A stretch of DNA of 15,995 nt. Source: CAYFSC01 sp964345695. GTDB lineage: Bacteria > Bacteroidota > Rhodothermia > Rhodothermales > Salinibacteraceae. The position numbers and the translations under genes are program-made. The stretch is from positions 1-15,995 of the forward strand of contig CAYFSC010000060.1 in assembly GCA_964345695.1 (NCBI GenBank), given 5' to 3'. This document shows positions 1 to 8,635 of this stretch, piece by piece (position 1 is the stretch's first letter; the number at the start of each line of letters is the position of its first letter). Below the pieces are notes generated by a model. That model was not told the origin of the DNA and ran no database searches. It saw nothing but the letters and a program-made list of their open reading frames with translations.

Positions 1-192
1 TTAGGCGCTTGTCACCCTTGTCCTGTAGTCCGCCCCTCATGGCTCGTGTCTTCTCTCTTCCGAACCCCTGAACACCGACGCCCCGAACGTCAACGTTTTC
101 GCGACGGGATCATCACCGGCTCGACACGGAGCCTTCTCTTTCGTTACTTTGCGCGCATCTTCAGTCCTTCCCCTATCCCTGCGACGACACGG

Positions 193-615
193 ATGATCTG
201 GAATCACCTCGGCACCTACCGCGACCTCGGACTTCTTCTGCTGCGCGCCGGCTTCGGGTTGTACATGGCATTCGGGCACGGACTCGGCAAAATTACGGGG
301 GGGCCGGAGCAGTGGGCGCGCCTCGGCGGTGTGATGGAAGGCATCTTCGGGCTCGGCTTCCTGCCGACCTTCTGGGGATTTATGGCCGCAATCGCAGAGT
401 TTGTTGCAGCGTTGCTCATCGTCATCGGGGTGGCCACGCGCCCCGCGGCACTGCTGCTGGCGCTCAACATGGTTGTGGCCGCGCTCGCGCACATCACCGG
501 TGTGTTCGACGGTAGTCCCGAAATGGCGCTTCTCTACGGCCTGGTGTTCCTGAGTCTGCTGTTCGTCGGCCCGGGAGAGTACAGCATTGATGCGCAGATG
601 GGCAACCGGCGATAG
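193..615 (+). CDS. DoxX family integral membrane protein (copy 1)
   Basis: A 140-residue inner-membrane protein of the DoxX family, small four-helix proteins often linked to redox and thiol stress; the reaction is not known for most members. Hydrophobic segments lie at about residues 11-28, 58-80, 84-103 and 109-126. Family-like signatures are GHGLGK (28-33), GGPEQW (36-41), FLP.FWGFMAA.AEF (56-70) and the C-terminal GPGEYSIDA. The frame is open back to an ATG at 46, but those 49 extra residues are Arg/Pro-rich and have no counterpart in the paralogue downstream, so the ATG at 193 was chosen. The next gene (682-1098) is a clear paralogue 66 bases away, pointing to tandem duplication and probably one transcript. 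The exact substrate cannot be told. The family call is secure, the start fairly so. Confidence 0.88.
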   Translation: MIWNHLGTYRDLGLLLLRAGFGLYMAFGHGLGKITGGPEQWARLGGVMEGIFGLGFLPTFWGFMAAIAEFVAALLIVIGVATRPAALLLALNMVVAALAHITGVFDGSPEMALLYGLVFLSLLFVGPGEYSIDAQMGNRR

Positions 616-681
616 GTCCTTCCCGGGCCGGACAGGAGGACCCGCCTGACGGTTTGCCCTCCCATCAACGACCAAGCTCTT

Positions 682-1098
682 ATGGCTACACTTCGCGACA
701 GCACCCTCGATACTGCCCTGCTCGTGTTGCGCGTGGGCATCGGCATCTCGTTTGTCTTTGTGTACGGCGCCGGCAAAATGTTCGGGGGGCCCGAGCGGTG
801 GGTAAGCCTGGGGCAAAACATGGAAGTGTTCGGCATTACGTTCCTCCCGGTGGCCTGGGGCTTCATGGCGGCCTTTGCAGAGTTTGCGGGAGGGATTCTG
901 CTCATGCTTGGGGCGCTCTTCCGGCCGACCCTGGTGCTGCTCCTCTGTACCATGTTTGTCGCGGCCATGGGGCACATCTTCGGAGGGATCAGCGGAGGAC
1001 CCTGGCACGCGACGGAGATGGCCACGGTCTTCGTCGTGCTGTACATGCTCGGACCGGGGAAGTACAGCGTGGACGCTCGGTTCGGCTCCTCGCAGTGA
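682..1098 (+). CDS. DoxX family integral membrane protein (copy 2)
   Basis: A 138-residue membrane protein, paralogous to the preceding gene. The two share the GxGK turn after helix 1, GGPE.W, LG..ME.FG..FLP..WGFMAA.AEF, an RP pair before helix 3 and GPG.YS.DA..G at the C terminus. Four hydrophobic segments at about residues 11-28, 57-79, 82-103 and 112-124 fit the usual DoxX topology. The start is the ATG at 682, which aligns with the chosen start of copy 1. The stop (1096-1098) overlaps a GTG that is in frame with the flavoprotein gene downstream, so the two may be translationally coupled. Two different DoxX copies side by side may form a heteromeric membrane complex; that is inference. Confidence 0.9.
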   Translation: MATLRDSTLDTALLVLRVGIGISFVFVYGAGKMFGGPERWVSLGQNMEVFGITFLPVAWGFMAAFAEFAGGILLMLGALFRPTLVLLLCTMFVAAMGHIFGGISGGPWHATEMATVFVVLYMLGPGKYSVDARFGSSQ

Positions 1099-1109
1099 CT
1101 CGATCGCGT

Positions 1110-2237
1110 ATGGATTCCTCGTGCTCGCCGTCGGTGCTCGTCGTCGGGGCCGGAGTGTCCGGGCTCACGGCTGCCACCGCTCTCCAGGAGGCCGGGACAG
1201 CCGTTGCGGTCTGGGAGACACGCGAGCGGGTGGGCGGGCGCTGCTGGAGCGTCCCCGTGGGGCCAGAGGACGTGTGCCTCGACCTGGGGGCCGCATGGCA
1301 CTGGGACGAGCACGACCGCGTGAAAACCCTGGCCGAGCGTCTGAACGTCGACCGCGTCCGCCAGCACGAGCCGGGCATCGCTCTGTATGAGCCAAGTCAA
1401 ACGCAGTCGGTGCACCGGTTTCCGTGGCCCGAGACGCCTCCGCCGTCGTGGCGGATCGCCGGAGGCACGCAGGCTCTGGCCCAGCGCCTCGCGGATGCGC
1501 TCCCGTCCGATGCCCTCCGGTTTTGCCACCGCGTCACCACGCTCCGACAAACCGACGCCGGCGTGGCGGTCACCGCCGACACGCCGGACGGCCTGCACAC
1601 AGCGACGGCCGACCGCGTCATCGTGGCCGTTCCGCCGCGGCTCGTGGCGCACACCATCCGTTTCGATCCGCCGCTGCCGGACGATCTCGTTGCAGCTCAG
1701 CGCCAAACCCCCACCTGGATGGCGGGGTCCGGCAAGGCAGCCGCCACGTTCCCGACCGCCTTCTGGCGAGCGCGAGGCATCGACGGGCGCGTCGTGAGCC
1801 ATGCCGGTCCGGTGGCGCACTGGCACGATGCGGTGGCCCCCGACGGTCGCGCCGCTCTCGCCGGGTTCCTCCATCCCCGCGGGATCAAAATCGAGGACGA
1901 GTCGGGCACCGCGGCGTTGCACGACGCCCTCCGCTTGCAACTGGAACACTGCTTCGGCGCCGACGCGCCGGCGCCGACCGGCATCGCCACGACCGTTTGG
2001 CGCAACACCGCCGCCACGTCGCCGCCCGGCACCCCGCCGCTCTCGGTGGAACACCCCCCGTCGCCCCCGTCGCTTCTGACGGAGCCGCACTGGGCCGGCC
2101 GCCTGCTGTGGGCCGGCGCCGAGACCGCCCGCGAGCACCCCGGCTATCTGGACGGTGCCATCGAGGCCGGGCACCGTGCCGCCCGGTGCATTGCCCCAGG
2201 CGCCGGCATCGGGAAGGGCGGCCCTTCAAGGCCTTGA
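1110..2237 (+). CDS. FAD-dependent amine oxidase-type flavoprotein
   Basis: A 375-residue NAD(P)/FAD-binding oxidoreductase of the flavin amine oxidase superfamily. Residues 9-18 form the dinucleotide-binding GxGxxG (VLVVGAGVSG), followed by an acidic residue (E36) after the second strand for the FAD ribose and by ERVGGR (39-44), typical of monoamine oxidase-like enzymes. IAGGTQALAQRLA (116-128) and the C-terminal LLWAGAETA...GYLDGAIEAGHRAA (332-358) match the second FAD-contact region of the family. It is shorter than classical monoamine oxidases (about 450 residues), so the substrate domain is reduced; the substrate cannot be predicted. There is no signal peptide, so it is probably cytoplasmic or membrane-associated. 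The start is the ATG at 1110; an in-frame GTG at 1095 would add five residues and overlap the DoxX stop as GTGA. Context suggests co-transcription with the DoxX pair. Confidence 0.85.
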   Translation: MDSSCSPSVLVVGAGVSGLTAATALQEAGTAVAVWETRERVGGRCWSVPVGPEDVCLDLGAAWHWDEHDRVKTLAERLNVDRVRQHEPGIALYEPSQTQSVHRFPWPETPPPSWRIAGGTQALAQRLADALPSDALRFCHRVTTLRQTDAGVAVTADTPDGLHTATADRVIVAVPPRLVAHTIRFDPPLPDDLVAAQRQTPTWMAGSGKAAATFPTAFWRARGIDGRVVSHAGPVAHWHDAVAPDGRAALAGFLHPRGIKIEDESGTAALHDALRLQLEHCFGADAPAPTGIATTVWRNTAATSPPGTPPLSVEHPPSPPSLLTEPHWAGRLLWAGAETAREHPGYLDGAIEAGHRAARCIAPGAGIGKGGPSRP

Positions 2238-2375
2238 GCACGGTGCCGTGGCCGGTTCATCGACGCCCGCATCCACACAGACATCCCGGTGGGGCGCCGG
2301 GGATCCATTCGGGCCGCGCGGCATGCAACGTGGCCCCTGTTCACGCGAACTCTCTGAACCAACACCGATCCAGCC

Positions 2376-2972
2376 ATGGCCAAAAATATCTTGATGATCG
2401 TCGGCGACTTTGCCGAAGACTACGAAACCATGGTGCCCTTCCAGATGCTGCAGATGGCGGGCCACGAGGTGCACGCCGTGTGTCCGGAGAAGGACGCCGG
2501 CGACACCGTCAAAACCGCCATCCACGACTTTGAGGGCGACCAGACCTATTCCGAGAAGCCGGGCCACAACTTTGCACTCACGGCCACCTTCGACGAGATT
2601 GATGAAAGCGAGTATGACGCCCTCGTTCTTCCGGGCGGCCGTGCGCCCGAGTACCTACGGCTCAATGACCGCGTCGTCGAGATGGTGCAGCATTTCTTCG
2701 AAGAGGACAAGCCGGTGGCGGCTATCTGCCACGCGGCGCAAACGCTGGCCGCGGCCGACGTGCTCGACGGGCGGCGGTGCTCGGCGTATCCGGCCTGCGC
2801 TCCAGAGGTGGAAGCTGCGGGCGGCACCTACGCCGACATCGAAATGACCGACGCGGTGACGGACGGCAACCTCGTGACGGCCCCAGCCTGGCCCGCCCAT
2901 CCGGCCTGGATCCGGCAGTTCCTGGAGGTGCTGGGTACGCGCATCGAGCACCAGGCACCAGCGATGGCGTAG
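2376..2972 (+). CDS. DJ-1/PfpI family protein (glutamine amidotransferase-like fold)
   Basis: A 198-residue cytoplasmic protein of the DJ-1/PfpI superfamily, which includes stress-protective deglycase/chaperone-like proteins and intracellular proteases; the activity of this member is not evident. ILMIVGDFAEDYE at the N terminus carries the conserved acidic residue E17, LPGG is at 85-88, and the nucleophile elbow AICHA puts the reactive Cys at C118 followed by H119. Length and order match the family. The start is the ATG at 2376, giving the expected MAKNILMI first strand. The gene sits 138 bases after the flavoprotein gene, so it may have its own promoter, and it is closed by an intrinsic terminator at 3016-3049. 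With its neighbours it suggests a redox or carbonyl-stress group, which is inference from context. Confidence 0.9.
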   Translation: MAKNILMIVGDFAEDYETMVPFQMLQMAGHEVHAVCPEKDAGDTVKTAIHDFEGDQTYSEKPGHNFALTATFDEIDESEYDALVLPGGRAPEYLRLNDRVVEMVQHFFEEDKPVAAICHAAQTLAAADVLDGRRCSAYPACAPEVEAAGGTYADIEMTDAVTDGNLVTAPAWPAHPAWIRQFLEVLGTRIEHQAPAMA

Positions 2973-3015
2973 CGCGTCGCCTTCGGTCCCATCCGACCCC
3001 CGCCGATATCACTTG

Positions 3016-3049
3016 CGCCGGGCTCCTCGAGCAGGGGTCCGGCGTTTTT
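3016..3049 (+). terminator. Rho-independent terminator after the DJ-1-like gene
   Basis: A stem with arms CGCCGGGCTCC and GGGGTCCGGCG (nine Watson-Crick pairs, two G-U pairs) and a 7-base loop is followed directly by TTTTT. It lies 44 bases after the stop of the DJ-1-like gene and separates it from the lipoprotein gene at 3214. Confidence 0.85.
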
Positions 3050-3140
3050 CTGTTGCGGCAGGGCGGGCCGGCACGTCCGAACCGTCAACGTCTACTTGAG
3101 GAAAGCGGAACGGAGAGAGGCGGGGCGCGGGTCGGTCCGT

Positions 3141-3210
3141 CGCAAGCGGGAACACTTCTTGCGGAATAGGAAGATGGATCGCATTTCCACTCGGACCACT
3201 TCCTATTTCC
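3141..3210 (+). promoter_or_regulatory. Two consecutive inverted repeats in the leader of the Big_1-like lipoprotein gene
   Basis: The first inverted repeat is CGCAAG (3141-3146) with CTTGCG (3158-3163). The second pairs AATAGGAAG (3165-3173) perfectly with CTTCCTATT (3199-3207), and extends to GGAATAGGAAG/CTTCCTATTTCC with one bulged base. The second repeat ends four bases before the ATG at 3214. It could be an operator for a dimeric regulator or an RNA hairpin limiting translation start; the sequence alone does not decide. Confidence 0.45.
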
Positions 3211-3213
3211 ACC

Positions 3214-4818
3214 ATGCTCCGTTACCGAATCACCCTGTTTGGCCGCTGGGCCACCCTCGCCACGGTTGTCGCTGTGCTGTCCCTGGCCGGGGCTGGCTGC
3301 GATTTGGCCAGCGATGACGACGAAAACGTCACCGTCTCCGGCCGTGTGCTCAATGCAGCCACGCAGAATCCTGTGACGGATGCGGTCGTCACCGTAGAGT
3401 TTCTGAACGCCTCCGACCAGCCGGAAGAAATTTCCACCGCTACGGATTCACTGGGTCGTTTCTCTACGAGCATCGATGTGGGCGGCCCCACCGACATTAC
3501 CATTTCTGTGGCGAAACGAGGCGTCCTCGTGGAGCAGGTAGAGCGCGTTTCGCCCGACGTCGGGGGGGTGACGGGTCTCGAGTTTGAGCTTTCGTTCAGT
3601 GCCGAAGAGAATGAACCGGAGCCCGGCCGGCCCACCAACCTCATCCTGGCAGAGCAGTCAACCGACGTCATTCGTGTGCAGGAAAGCGGGGGTACGAGTG
3701 TCGCGCGCCTCACCTTTCAGGTCGTTGACTCGACGGGCACGCCCATCAATGTCGACCAGGCCGTGGATGTCTCCTTCCGGTTTGGACAGCAGCCCGGCGG
3801 TGCCACTCTCACGCCCGAAACGGTGAGAACCGACGGGAAGGGACAGGCCACCGTGAACGTGTCGAGCGGAACGACCTCGGGCGTTGTGCAGGTCGTAGCC
3901 GAAACGGAGCGGCCCGATGGCACGAGCATCACGTCGAAGCCGACGCGCGTGACCGTCCACGGCGGGCTTCCCAACAAGTGTCACTTCAGTTTCGGCCCCG
4001 AGCAGTTCAACTTCGCCGGACTGAACACCTTCGGCGTGACCAATCCTGTCAACGTCATCGTCGGTGACAAGTACGGCAACCCCGTGGTGCCGGGAACCTC
4101 GGTCTTCTTCACAACCAACGCCGGGGTCATCGGCGGATCGGTGCAAACGGGTGGGAACGGACAGGGCACCGTCAACCTGACCTCCGCACGTCCGCTGCCG
4201 GGCGACGGTGTGGCAACCATCCGGGCCGAGACGGTAGGCACCGACGACGTGAACACGCTCGTAAACCCAGACAACTGTGAGGATCCGGCCGAAACGGGCA
4301 ATGAGAACACGATCTTCGACACGATCCCGGTCGTCTTCTCGGGCCGCACGGGCATGGAGATCGATCCTGCGGTTGCCACCCTCGGACAGACCTACGAGCT
4401 CACGGTGCGGGACGTCGAGAACGGCAATCCGCTCGCACCGGGCACGTCCATCAGCGTGAGCGCCCAGGGTACGAAGGTGAAAGCCGTGGGCAACACCAAC
4501 GTCGAGATCGACGACACGGCCATCATCGACCGCAATGGCGACGGGTTTGGCGCCGAAGACGTTGTGAAGGGCGACGGCGTGACGCGATTTACCTTCCGTG
4601 TGGTGGAGGACAACAATCTCGACGAGGGCGGCGTGCCCACGATCGAGGCCGTCACGATCACCATCAGCAGCCCCAACGGCGATCTGGAGATTGTGATCAC
4701 ACCGTCGGAGTCCGGGGCGAACGCGAAGGCCTCCCCGCAGACCGTGCAGGTACGGACGAAAGGAGCCGATATGAACGTCGAATCCGGCAGGGTCTTCGTC
4801 CAGGCGCCGAAGCGGTAA
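3214..4818 (+). CDS. Surface lipoprotein candidate with carboxypeptidase-regulatory-like and Big_1/invasin-like Ig domains
   Basis: A 534-residue exported protein. The N terminus is a signal peptide with a hydrophobic core (residues 13-26) ending in SLAGAGC; C29 is the likely lipidated Cys, although the -3 residue Gly is atypical. The mature start, CDLASDDDE, has an Asp-rich patch like the lipoprotein export signals that send Bacteroidota lipoproteins to the cell surface. Residues 38-127 resemble a carboxypeptidase-regulatory/transthyretin-like domain (VSGRVLNAATQNPV.DAVV). Residues 140-249 and 256-342 resemble Big_1 (invasin/intimin) Ig repeats, with V.D..G.PV and TDGKGQATVN / GGNGQGTVNLTS motifs. 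Residues 373-515 form a third, looser Ig-like region. Cysteines C256 and C355 bracket the second Ig domain and could form a clamp. A structural or adhesive role is likely, with no catalytic motif seen. The ATG at 3214 is the only start giving the signal peptide directly. It appears to stand alone as a transcription unit. Confidence 0.78.
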   Translation: MLRYRITLFGRWATLATVVAVLSLAGAGCDLASDDDENVTVSGRVLNAATQNPVTDAVVTVEFLNASDQPEEISTATDSLGRFSTSIDVGGPTDITISVAKRGVLVEQVERVSPDVGGVTGLEFELSFSAEENEPEPGRPTNLILAEQSTDVIRVQESGGTSVARLTFQVVDSTGTPINVDQAVDVSFRFGQQPGGATLTPETVRTDGKGQATVNVSSGTTSGVVQVVAETERPDGTSITSKPTRVTVHGGLPNKCHFSFGPEQFNFAGLNTFGVTNPVNVIVGDKYGNPVVPGTSVFFTTNAGVIGGSVQTGGNGQGTVNLTSARPLPGDGVATIRAETVGTDDVNTLVNPDNCEDPAETGNENTIFDTIPVVFSGRTGMEIDPAVATLGQTYELTVRDVENGNPLAPGTSISVSAQGTKVKAVGNTNVEIDDTAIIDRNGDGFGAEDVVKGDGVTRFTFRVVEDNNLDEGGVPTIEAVTITISSPNGDLEIVITPSESGANAKASPQTVQVRTKGADMNVESGRVFVQAPKR

Positions 4819-5490
4819 CACGGACTCTGCTCGGAAGGGCCGCGCCATGCAGTCCGAAGTGTTGCGGCCCCCATCGAATCGAAGATCGCGACGAGGTGCG
4901 CTCACGTCGTGCGCTCCCCCGCGGAAATGCGGTGGCCTGAGAGCGCGTCTGCAAAGATTTCCGCGGCCGGCGAGAAGCGGGGAGCGCGGTGACGAAACCA
5001 GGCCTGTTCGCGAGACGCCCCATACGTCCAGCCCATCCAGCGTCTCGGCCTGTCCAGTCTCCGGGTTGGTGCGGCTTCGTTTCGCTCTTCTGGCGAAACC
5101 GAGCGGGGTCCTCCCATCTGGAGGCTGCGACCGGCGGACCGGACAATTTGCGAGTTCCGATCTTCTGTGACAAACACGTAAATGATGCGGGACCCATCCG
5201 AATATTGACGTCTGATTCACCGGGTCTCACTGTTGACGTTCTTGTGCGTCTGAAATGATTCAAAAGCTATCGTGACTGCCGTGTTATCAAATTCTTATAC
5301 ACGCTGCTTTCATTGACGGTATCGGGGTAGGGGAGATACGTTGGGAATGGTCCCTGCAAGGCCTCTGGTTGCTTGCCTGGGCCCGATTGCGTGGAGGCCG
5401 TCGGCGTACCGAAATCGGTGCACCGACGACTCTTCGCACGTGCTGCTGTACGCATCCAACCTCCTTCCTTACCGACCCCCCAAACCGATC
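4819..5490. other. Long intergenic region without a convincing gene
   Basis: Short frames here give Arg/Ser/Pro-rich translations without any recognisable domain, so I call no gene. Seen in it: competing inverted repeats just after the lipoprotein stop (4818-4826 with 4851-4862; GGGCCGC at 4837-4843 with GCGGCCC at 4864-4870) that lack a T tail; a hairpin at 5077-5102 (TCGTTTCGC with GCGAAACCGA, one bulge); and an AT-richer final part from about 5160. In that part TTGACG occurs three times (5205, 5233, 5313), and TGATTCA and CGTCTGA each occur twice (5213 and 5256; 5209 and 5247). This end probably holds the control region of the receptor gene at 5491. Confidence 0.6.
5272..5301 (+). promoter_or_regulatory. 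Possible sigma-70-type promoter of the first TonB-dependent receptor gene
   Basis: GTGACT (5272-5277, four matches to TTGACA) is separated by 18 bases from TATACA (5296-5301, four matches to TATAAT) in the most AT-rich part of the region. A transcript from here would have a leader of about 180 bases. Rhodothermia promoter consensus may differ, so this is a weak prediction. Confidence 0.25.
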
Positions 5491-8400
5491 ATGAAACGCT
5501 GGGCTACAGTCCCCATCTTGTTTCTGACACTACTTTTGATAGGCCCGTCCCTCGCCCGCGCGCAGGGCGTCACGACGGCAGTTATTCGCGGCACGGTGAC
5601 GGACGCCACAGGAGAGACGCTTCCCGGTGCGAATGTCGTGGCCGTGCACGAACCGTCCGGCACGCAGTACGGGACCTCAACAAACGAATCTGGCAACTAC
5701 GTGCTGCCGAATGTCCGCGTCGGTGGCCCGTACACCGTCACGGCCACGTTCGTCGGCTATCAGTCTGTCCGTGAGACGGGCATTCGCCTTTCGCTGGGCG
5801 AAGAGCGGCGACTGAACTTCGAACTGCAAGAGCAGACGGCGGAGCTCGACGAGGTGCTTGTCGTCGGCGAGCGTGGTGCGGTCTTCAGCAAGGAGCGCAC
5901 CGGAATTTCCACCAACGTCTCGGAGGAAGAGATCGAGTCGGCGCCCTCCGTGGGCCGTGAGCTGGCCGACTTCGCGCGTCTGACCCCGCAAGCCATCGTG
6001 GGCAACGACGACGATGACGGCTCGTCGATCTCCATCGCCGGGCAAAACAACCGGTACAACTCCGTCTTCATCGACGGGGCCATCTCGAACGACGTGTTCG
6101 GCCTTGCCGCGCAGGGGACCGATGGCGGACAGACCGGCTCGACGCCGATCAGCATCGATGCGATTGAGGAGTTCCAGATCGACATTTCGCCGTTCGACGT
6201 GACGCAGAGCTTCTTCGGCGGCGGTGCCATCAATGCNNNNNNNNNNNNNNNNNNNNNNNNNNNNNNNNNNNNNNNNNNNNNNNNNNNNNNNNNNNNNNNN
6301 NNNNNNNNNNNNNNNNNNNNNNNNNNNNNNNNNNNNGTTCAGCAGTCGCAACGAGGTGTTCCCGAACACGACGCAGATCGCGGCGCTGGAGGTCAACAGC
6401 ACGTTTGGCAACAACTACGCCAACAGCCTGATCCTGAGCTACAAGGATGTGGAGGACGACCGGGACACCAACCTCGGGCAGCCATTCCCGACTGTGAACA
6501 TCGACGATGGGCCGGCGGAGATTCAGTTCGGTGGCGAGCCGTTCTCGACGACCAACTTCCTGGCGCAGGAGGTCTTCACGCTCACGAACGACTTCAATGC
6601 GTACATCGGCGATCACACGATCACCGTCGGGACGCACAACGAGCTGTACGACCTCAACAACAAGTTCGTCCCGTTCAACTTCGGATGGTACTTCTACGAC
6701 AGTGTCGATGACTTCAAGCAGTCCGTGTGTGCGGCCATCGACAATCCAGGCAGCGTGAGCGACTGCTCGCAGTTCGGGCCGAATCCGGATCCGGCCAACG
6801 TCTTTGTGCTGCGGGCCTTCTCGCTGCGAGACGACGATCCGAATACGCCGACGTTCGAGGAGAACATCGGCGACAACGCGGGCATCGAGGGCCAGTTCAA
6901 CGCGATCATCAGCGGATTTTACGTGCAGGACGAGTGGCAGGTGAGCGATCGCCTCCGCGTGACCGGCGGAATCCGCGTCGACATCCCGAAGGTTCTTGAT
7001 GATCCGCCGTTCGCGAATCCGAGCGATCCGGTCGTGCCCAACGATCCGCAGGTCAACCCGCGGACGACGACGATCCCCGAGGTCGAGAAGTTCTACAGCA
7101 TGAATGGGGCGTTCCCGGGCACGGTGCCGGATGCCGAACTGCACTGGGCCCCGCGCTTCGGCTTCAACGTCGACGCTTTCGGCGACCAGCGCACGCAGAT
7201 TCGCGGCGGCGTCGGCGTCTTTACAAGCCGGCAGCCGTTCGTGTGGCAGGGCGGCATGTTCTTGAACAACGGCACCAACTCCGGTCAGGTGGGCGACTTC
7301 GGGCCGTTCCCGTTCCGCCCGGACCCGGAGAATGGGCTGACGGTGGCCGACACGGAGGGACGCGATCCCTCTGCACTCATCCCGTCGGGCCGTCTGGAGA
7401 TGTTCGAGAAGGACTACCGGCTCCCGCAGTTCCTGCGGTACTCGCTGGGCGTCGATCAGCAACTGCCCGGCGGCTTCGTCGGCACGCTGGAGGGGCAGTA
7501 CACGAACACGCTTCAGAACATCGATGTCACGAACGTGAACCTGCTCCCGGCCAACGAGACGATGGACGGACCGGACAACCGCCCCATTTGGGTTGAGGAT
7601 CAGTTCGATAACGAATCGGTTGGGCCGTTCTCCAACGATCAGTTCATCGACAGCCGGTACTCGAACATCCACCGCGTGGGCAATACCGACCGGGGGTACG
7701 CCTACGACATCACGGCGCGCGTGCGGAATACCTTCGAGGACGTGTTTACGAACGGCAACGCGGTGGCGATGGACGTGTCGTACACCTACGGCAATTCGTG
7801 GGTTGTGAACGACGGCACCTCGTCGCAGATCAACTCGCTGTGGGACGGCGTCGAGCACGTGAACGGCGCGAACAACGTGGGGCTCTCCCGCTCCGACTTC
7901 TCGATCGGGCACCGCGTCCTTGCGAGCCTGCGCTACCGTCAGCGGTTCACCCCGAACGTGGCGGCAAGCCTGTCGCTGGTCTACGATGGGCAGTCGGGCC
8001 GTCCCTTCTCCTACATCATCGGAAGCAGCGATGACATGGTGAACGAGAACGGCGATCCGAACTCGCTCTTCTACGTTCCGCGGTCAACGTCGGACCTGGA
8101 GTTCACGGAGGCGACCATCGGCGGCATCACCGTGACGCCGGAGCAGCAGAAGCGGGCCCTGGAGCAGTTTATTCGGGAGAACGAATACCTGAGCCAGCAG
8201 CGCGGCGAGTACACGGCGCGCAACGCCGATCGCACCCCGTTCGAGGGTGTGGTCGATCTCAACTTCAAGCTGGAGGTGGGCGGACCGCTTGTCGGTCGTC
8301 GGCAGACGCTGGAACTGACCGCCGACATCTTCAACTTCTCGGATGCGCTCGGCGACCTGCTGGGTGTGGACAGCTGGGGCGACCGCTACTTCGGGAGCAG

Positions 8401-8605
8401 CCAGTTTGACGTCGTCAACTTCGAGGAGTTTGAGGCTCCGGACGAGGGCAATTACACGCCGGTCTACACGGCCGAGATCGTGGACGTTGAGAACGGTCAG
8501 TTCAACGGCGCCATCGACCAGGACGAGGTGTTCAGCCTTCTCGAAACCGGATCGACGTACAGCGCGCAGTGGCAGCTGAAGCTCGGCGTGCGCTACACGT
8601 TCTAA
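5491..8605 (+). CDS. Oar-like TonB-dependent outer-membrane receptor, interrupted by a scaffold gap
   Basis: An outer-membrane TonB-dependent transporter. The ATG at 5491 gives a signal peptide (cleavage after ARA, residue 24), a carboxypeptidase-regulatory-like domain (about 27-112: IRGTVTDATGETLPGANV...VGGPYTVTATFVGY), a TonB-box-like ELDEVLVVG (118-126) and a plug with NNRYNSVFIDGAISNDVFGL and SIDAIEEFQIDISPFDV, the signature of Oar-like receptors (Myxococcus Oar and Bacteroidota relatives). Sequence stops at Asn248 in 100 N and resumes inside the barrel; the barrel ends LKLGVRYTF with a terminal Phe. The two halves are in different frames only because the placeholder is 100 bases: aligned with the paralogue at 8877, about 459 bases (153 codons, a multiple of three) are missing, so the intact protein would have about 1,157 residues. 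A likely extracellular loop carries a Cys pair (SVCAAIDNPGSVSDC). The substrate is unknown. The GATCATG start context recurs at two downstream genes. Confidence 0.88.
6237..6336. other. Scaffold gap (100 N) inside the first receptor gene
   Basis: Exactly 100 N, the usual placeholder for a gap of unknown length. The codon phase on both sides (two bases of an Ala codon before it, one third-position base after it) requires a missing length equal to a multiple of three. Comparison with the paralogue (position 6236 matches 9595; 6337 matches about 10055) gives about 459 missing bases: the plug end and first barrel strands. Confidence 0.95.
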
Positions 8606-8635
8606 CCGCACCGGGACCTTGTGGTCGTACCACGC

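Noticed and set aside
46..192. N-terminal extension of the first DoxX gene to the ATG at 46
   Set aside because: The extra residues are charged, absent from the adjacent paralogue, and would push the first helix far from the N terminus.
534..2174. Long minus-strand frame opposite the DoxX and flavoprotein genes
   Set aside because: The translation is Arg/Gly-rich, has no domain, and spans three well-supported + strand genes; it is a GC-bias shadow.
4818..4870. Inverted repeats after the Ig-domain lipoprotein as a terminator
   Set aside because: The possible stems compete with each other, have 20-24-base loops and no T tract, so a terminator call is not supported.
4847..5170. 107-codon + strand frame in the long intergenic region
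   Set aside because: The Arg/Pro/Ser-rich product has no motif, signal peptide or neighbour logic; it is likely chance in high-GC DNA.
3658..5220. 520-codon minus-strand frame covering most of the Ig-domain lipoprotein and the intergenic region
   Set aside because: The sequence is Arg/His/Asp-rich without domain or signal, and mirrors the codon pattern of the + strand gene. The part over the intergenic region has no independent support.
5000..5490. Cobalamin or other riboswitch upstream of the receptor
   Set aside because: TonB receptors are often under such control, but no B12-box-like or other riboswitch core was seen.
5491..8605. First receptor as a frameshifted pseudogene
   Set aside because: The frame change coincides exactly with the 100-N placeholder, and the flanking codon phases fit an intact gene.
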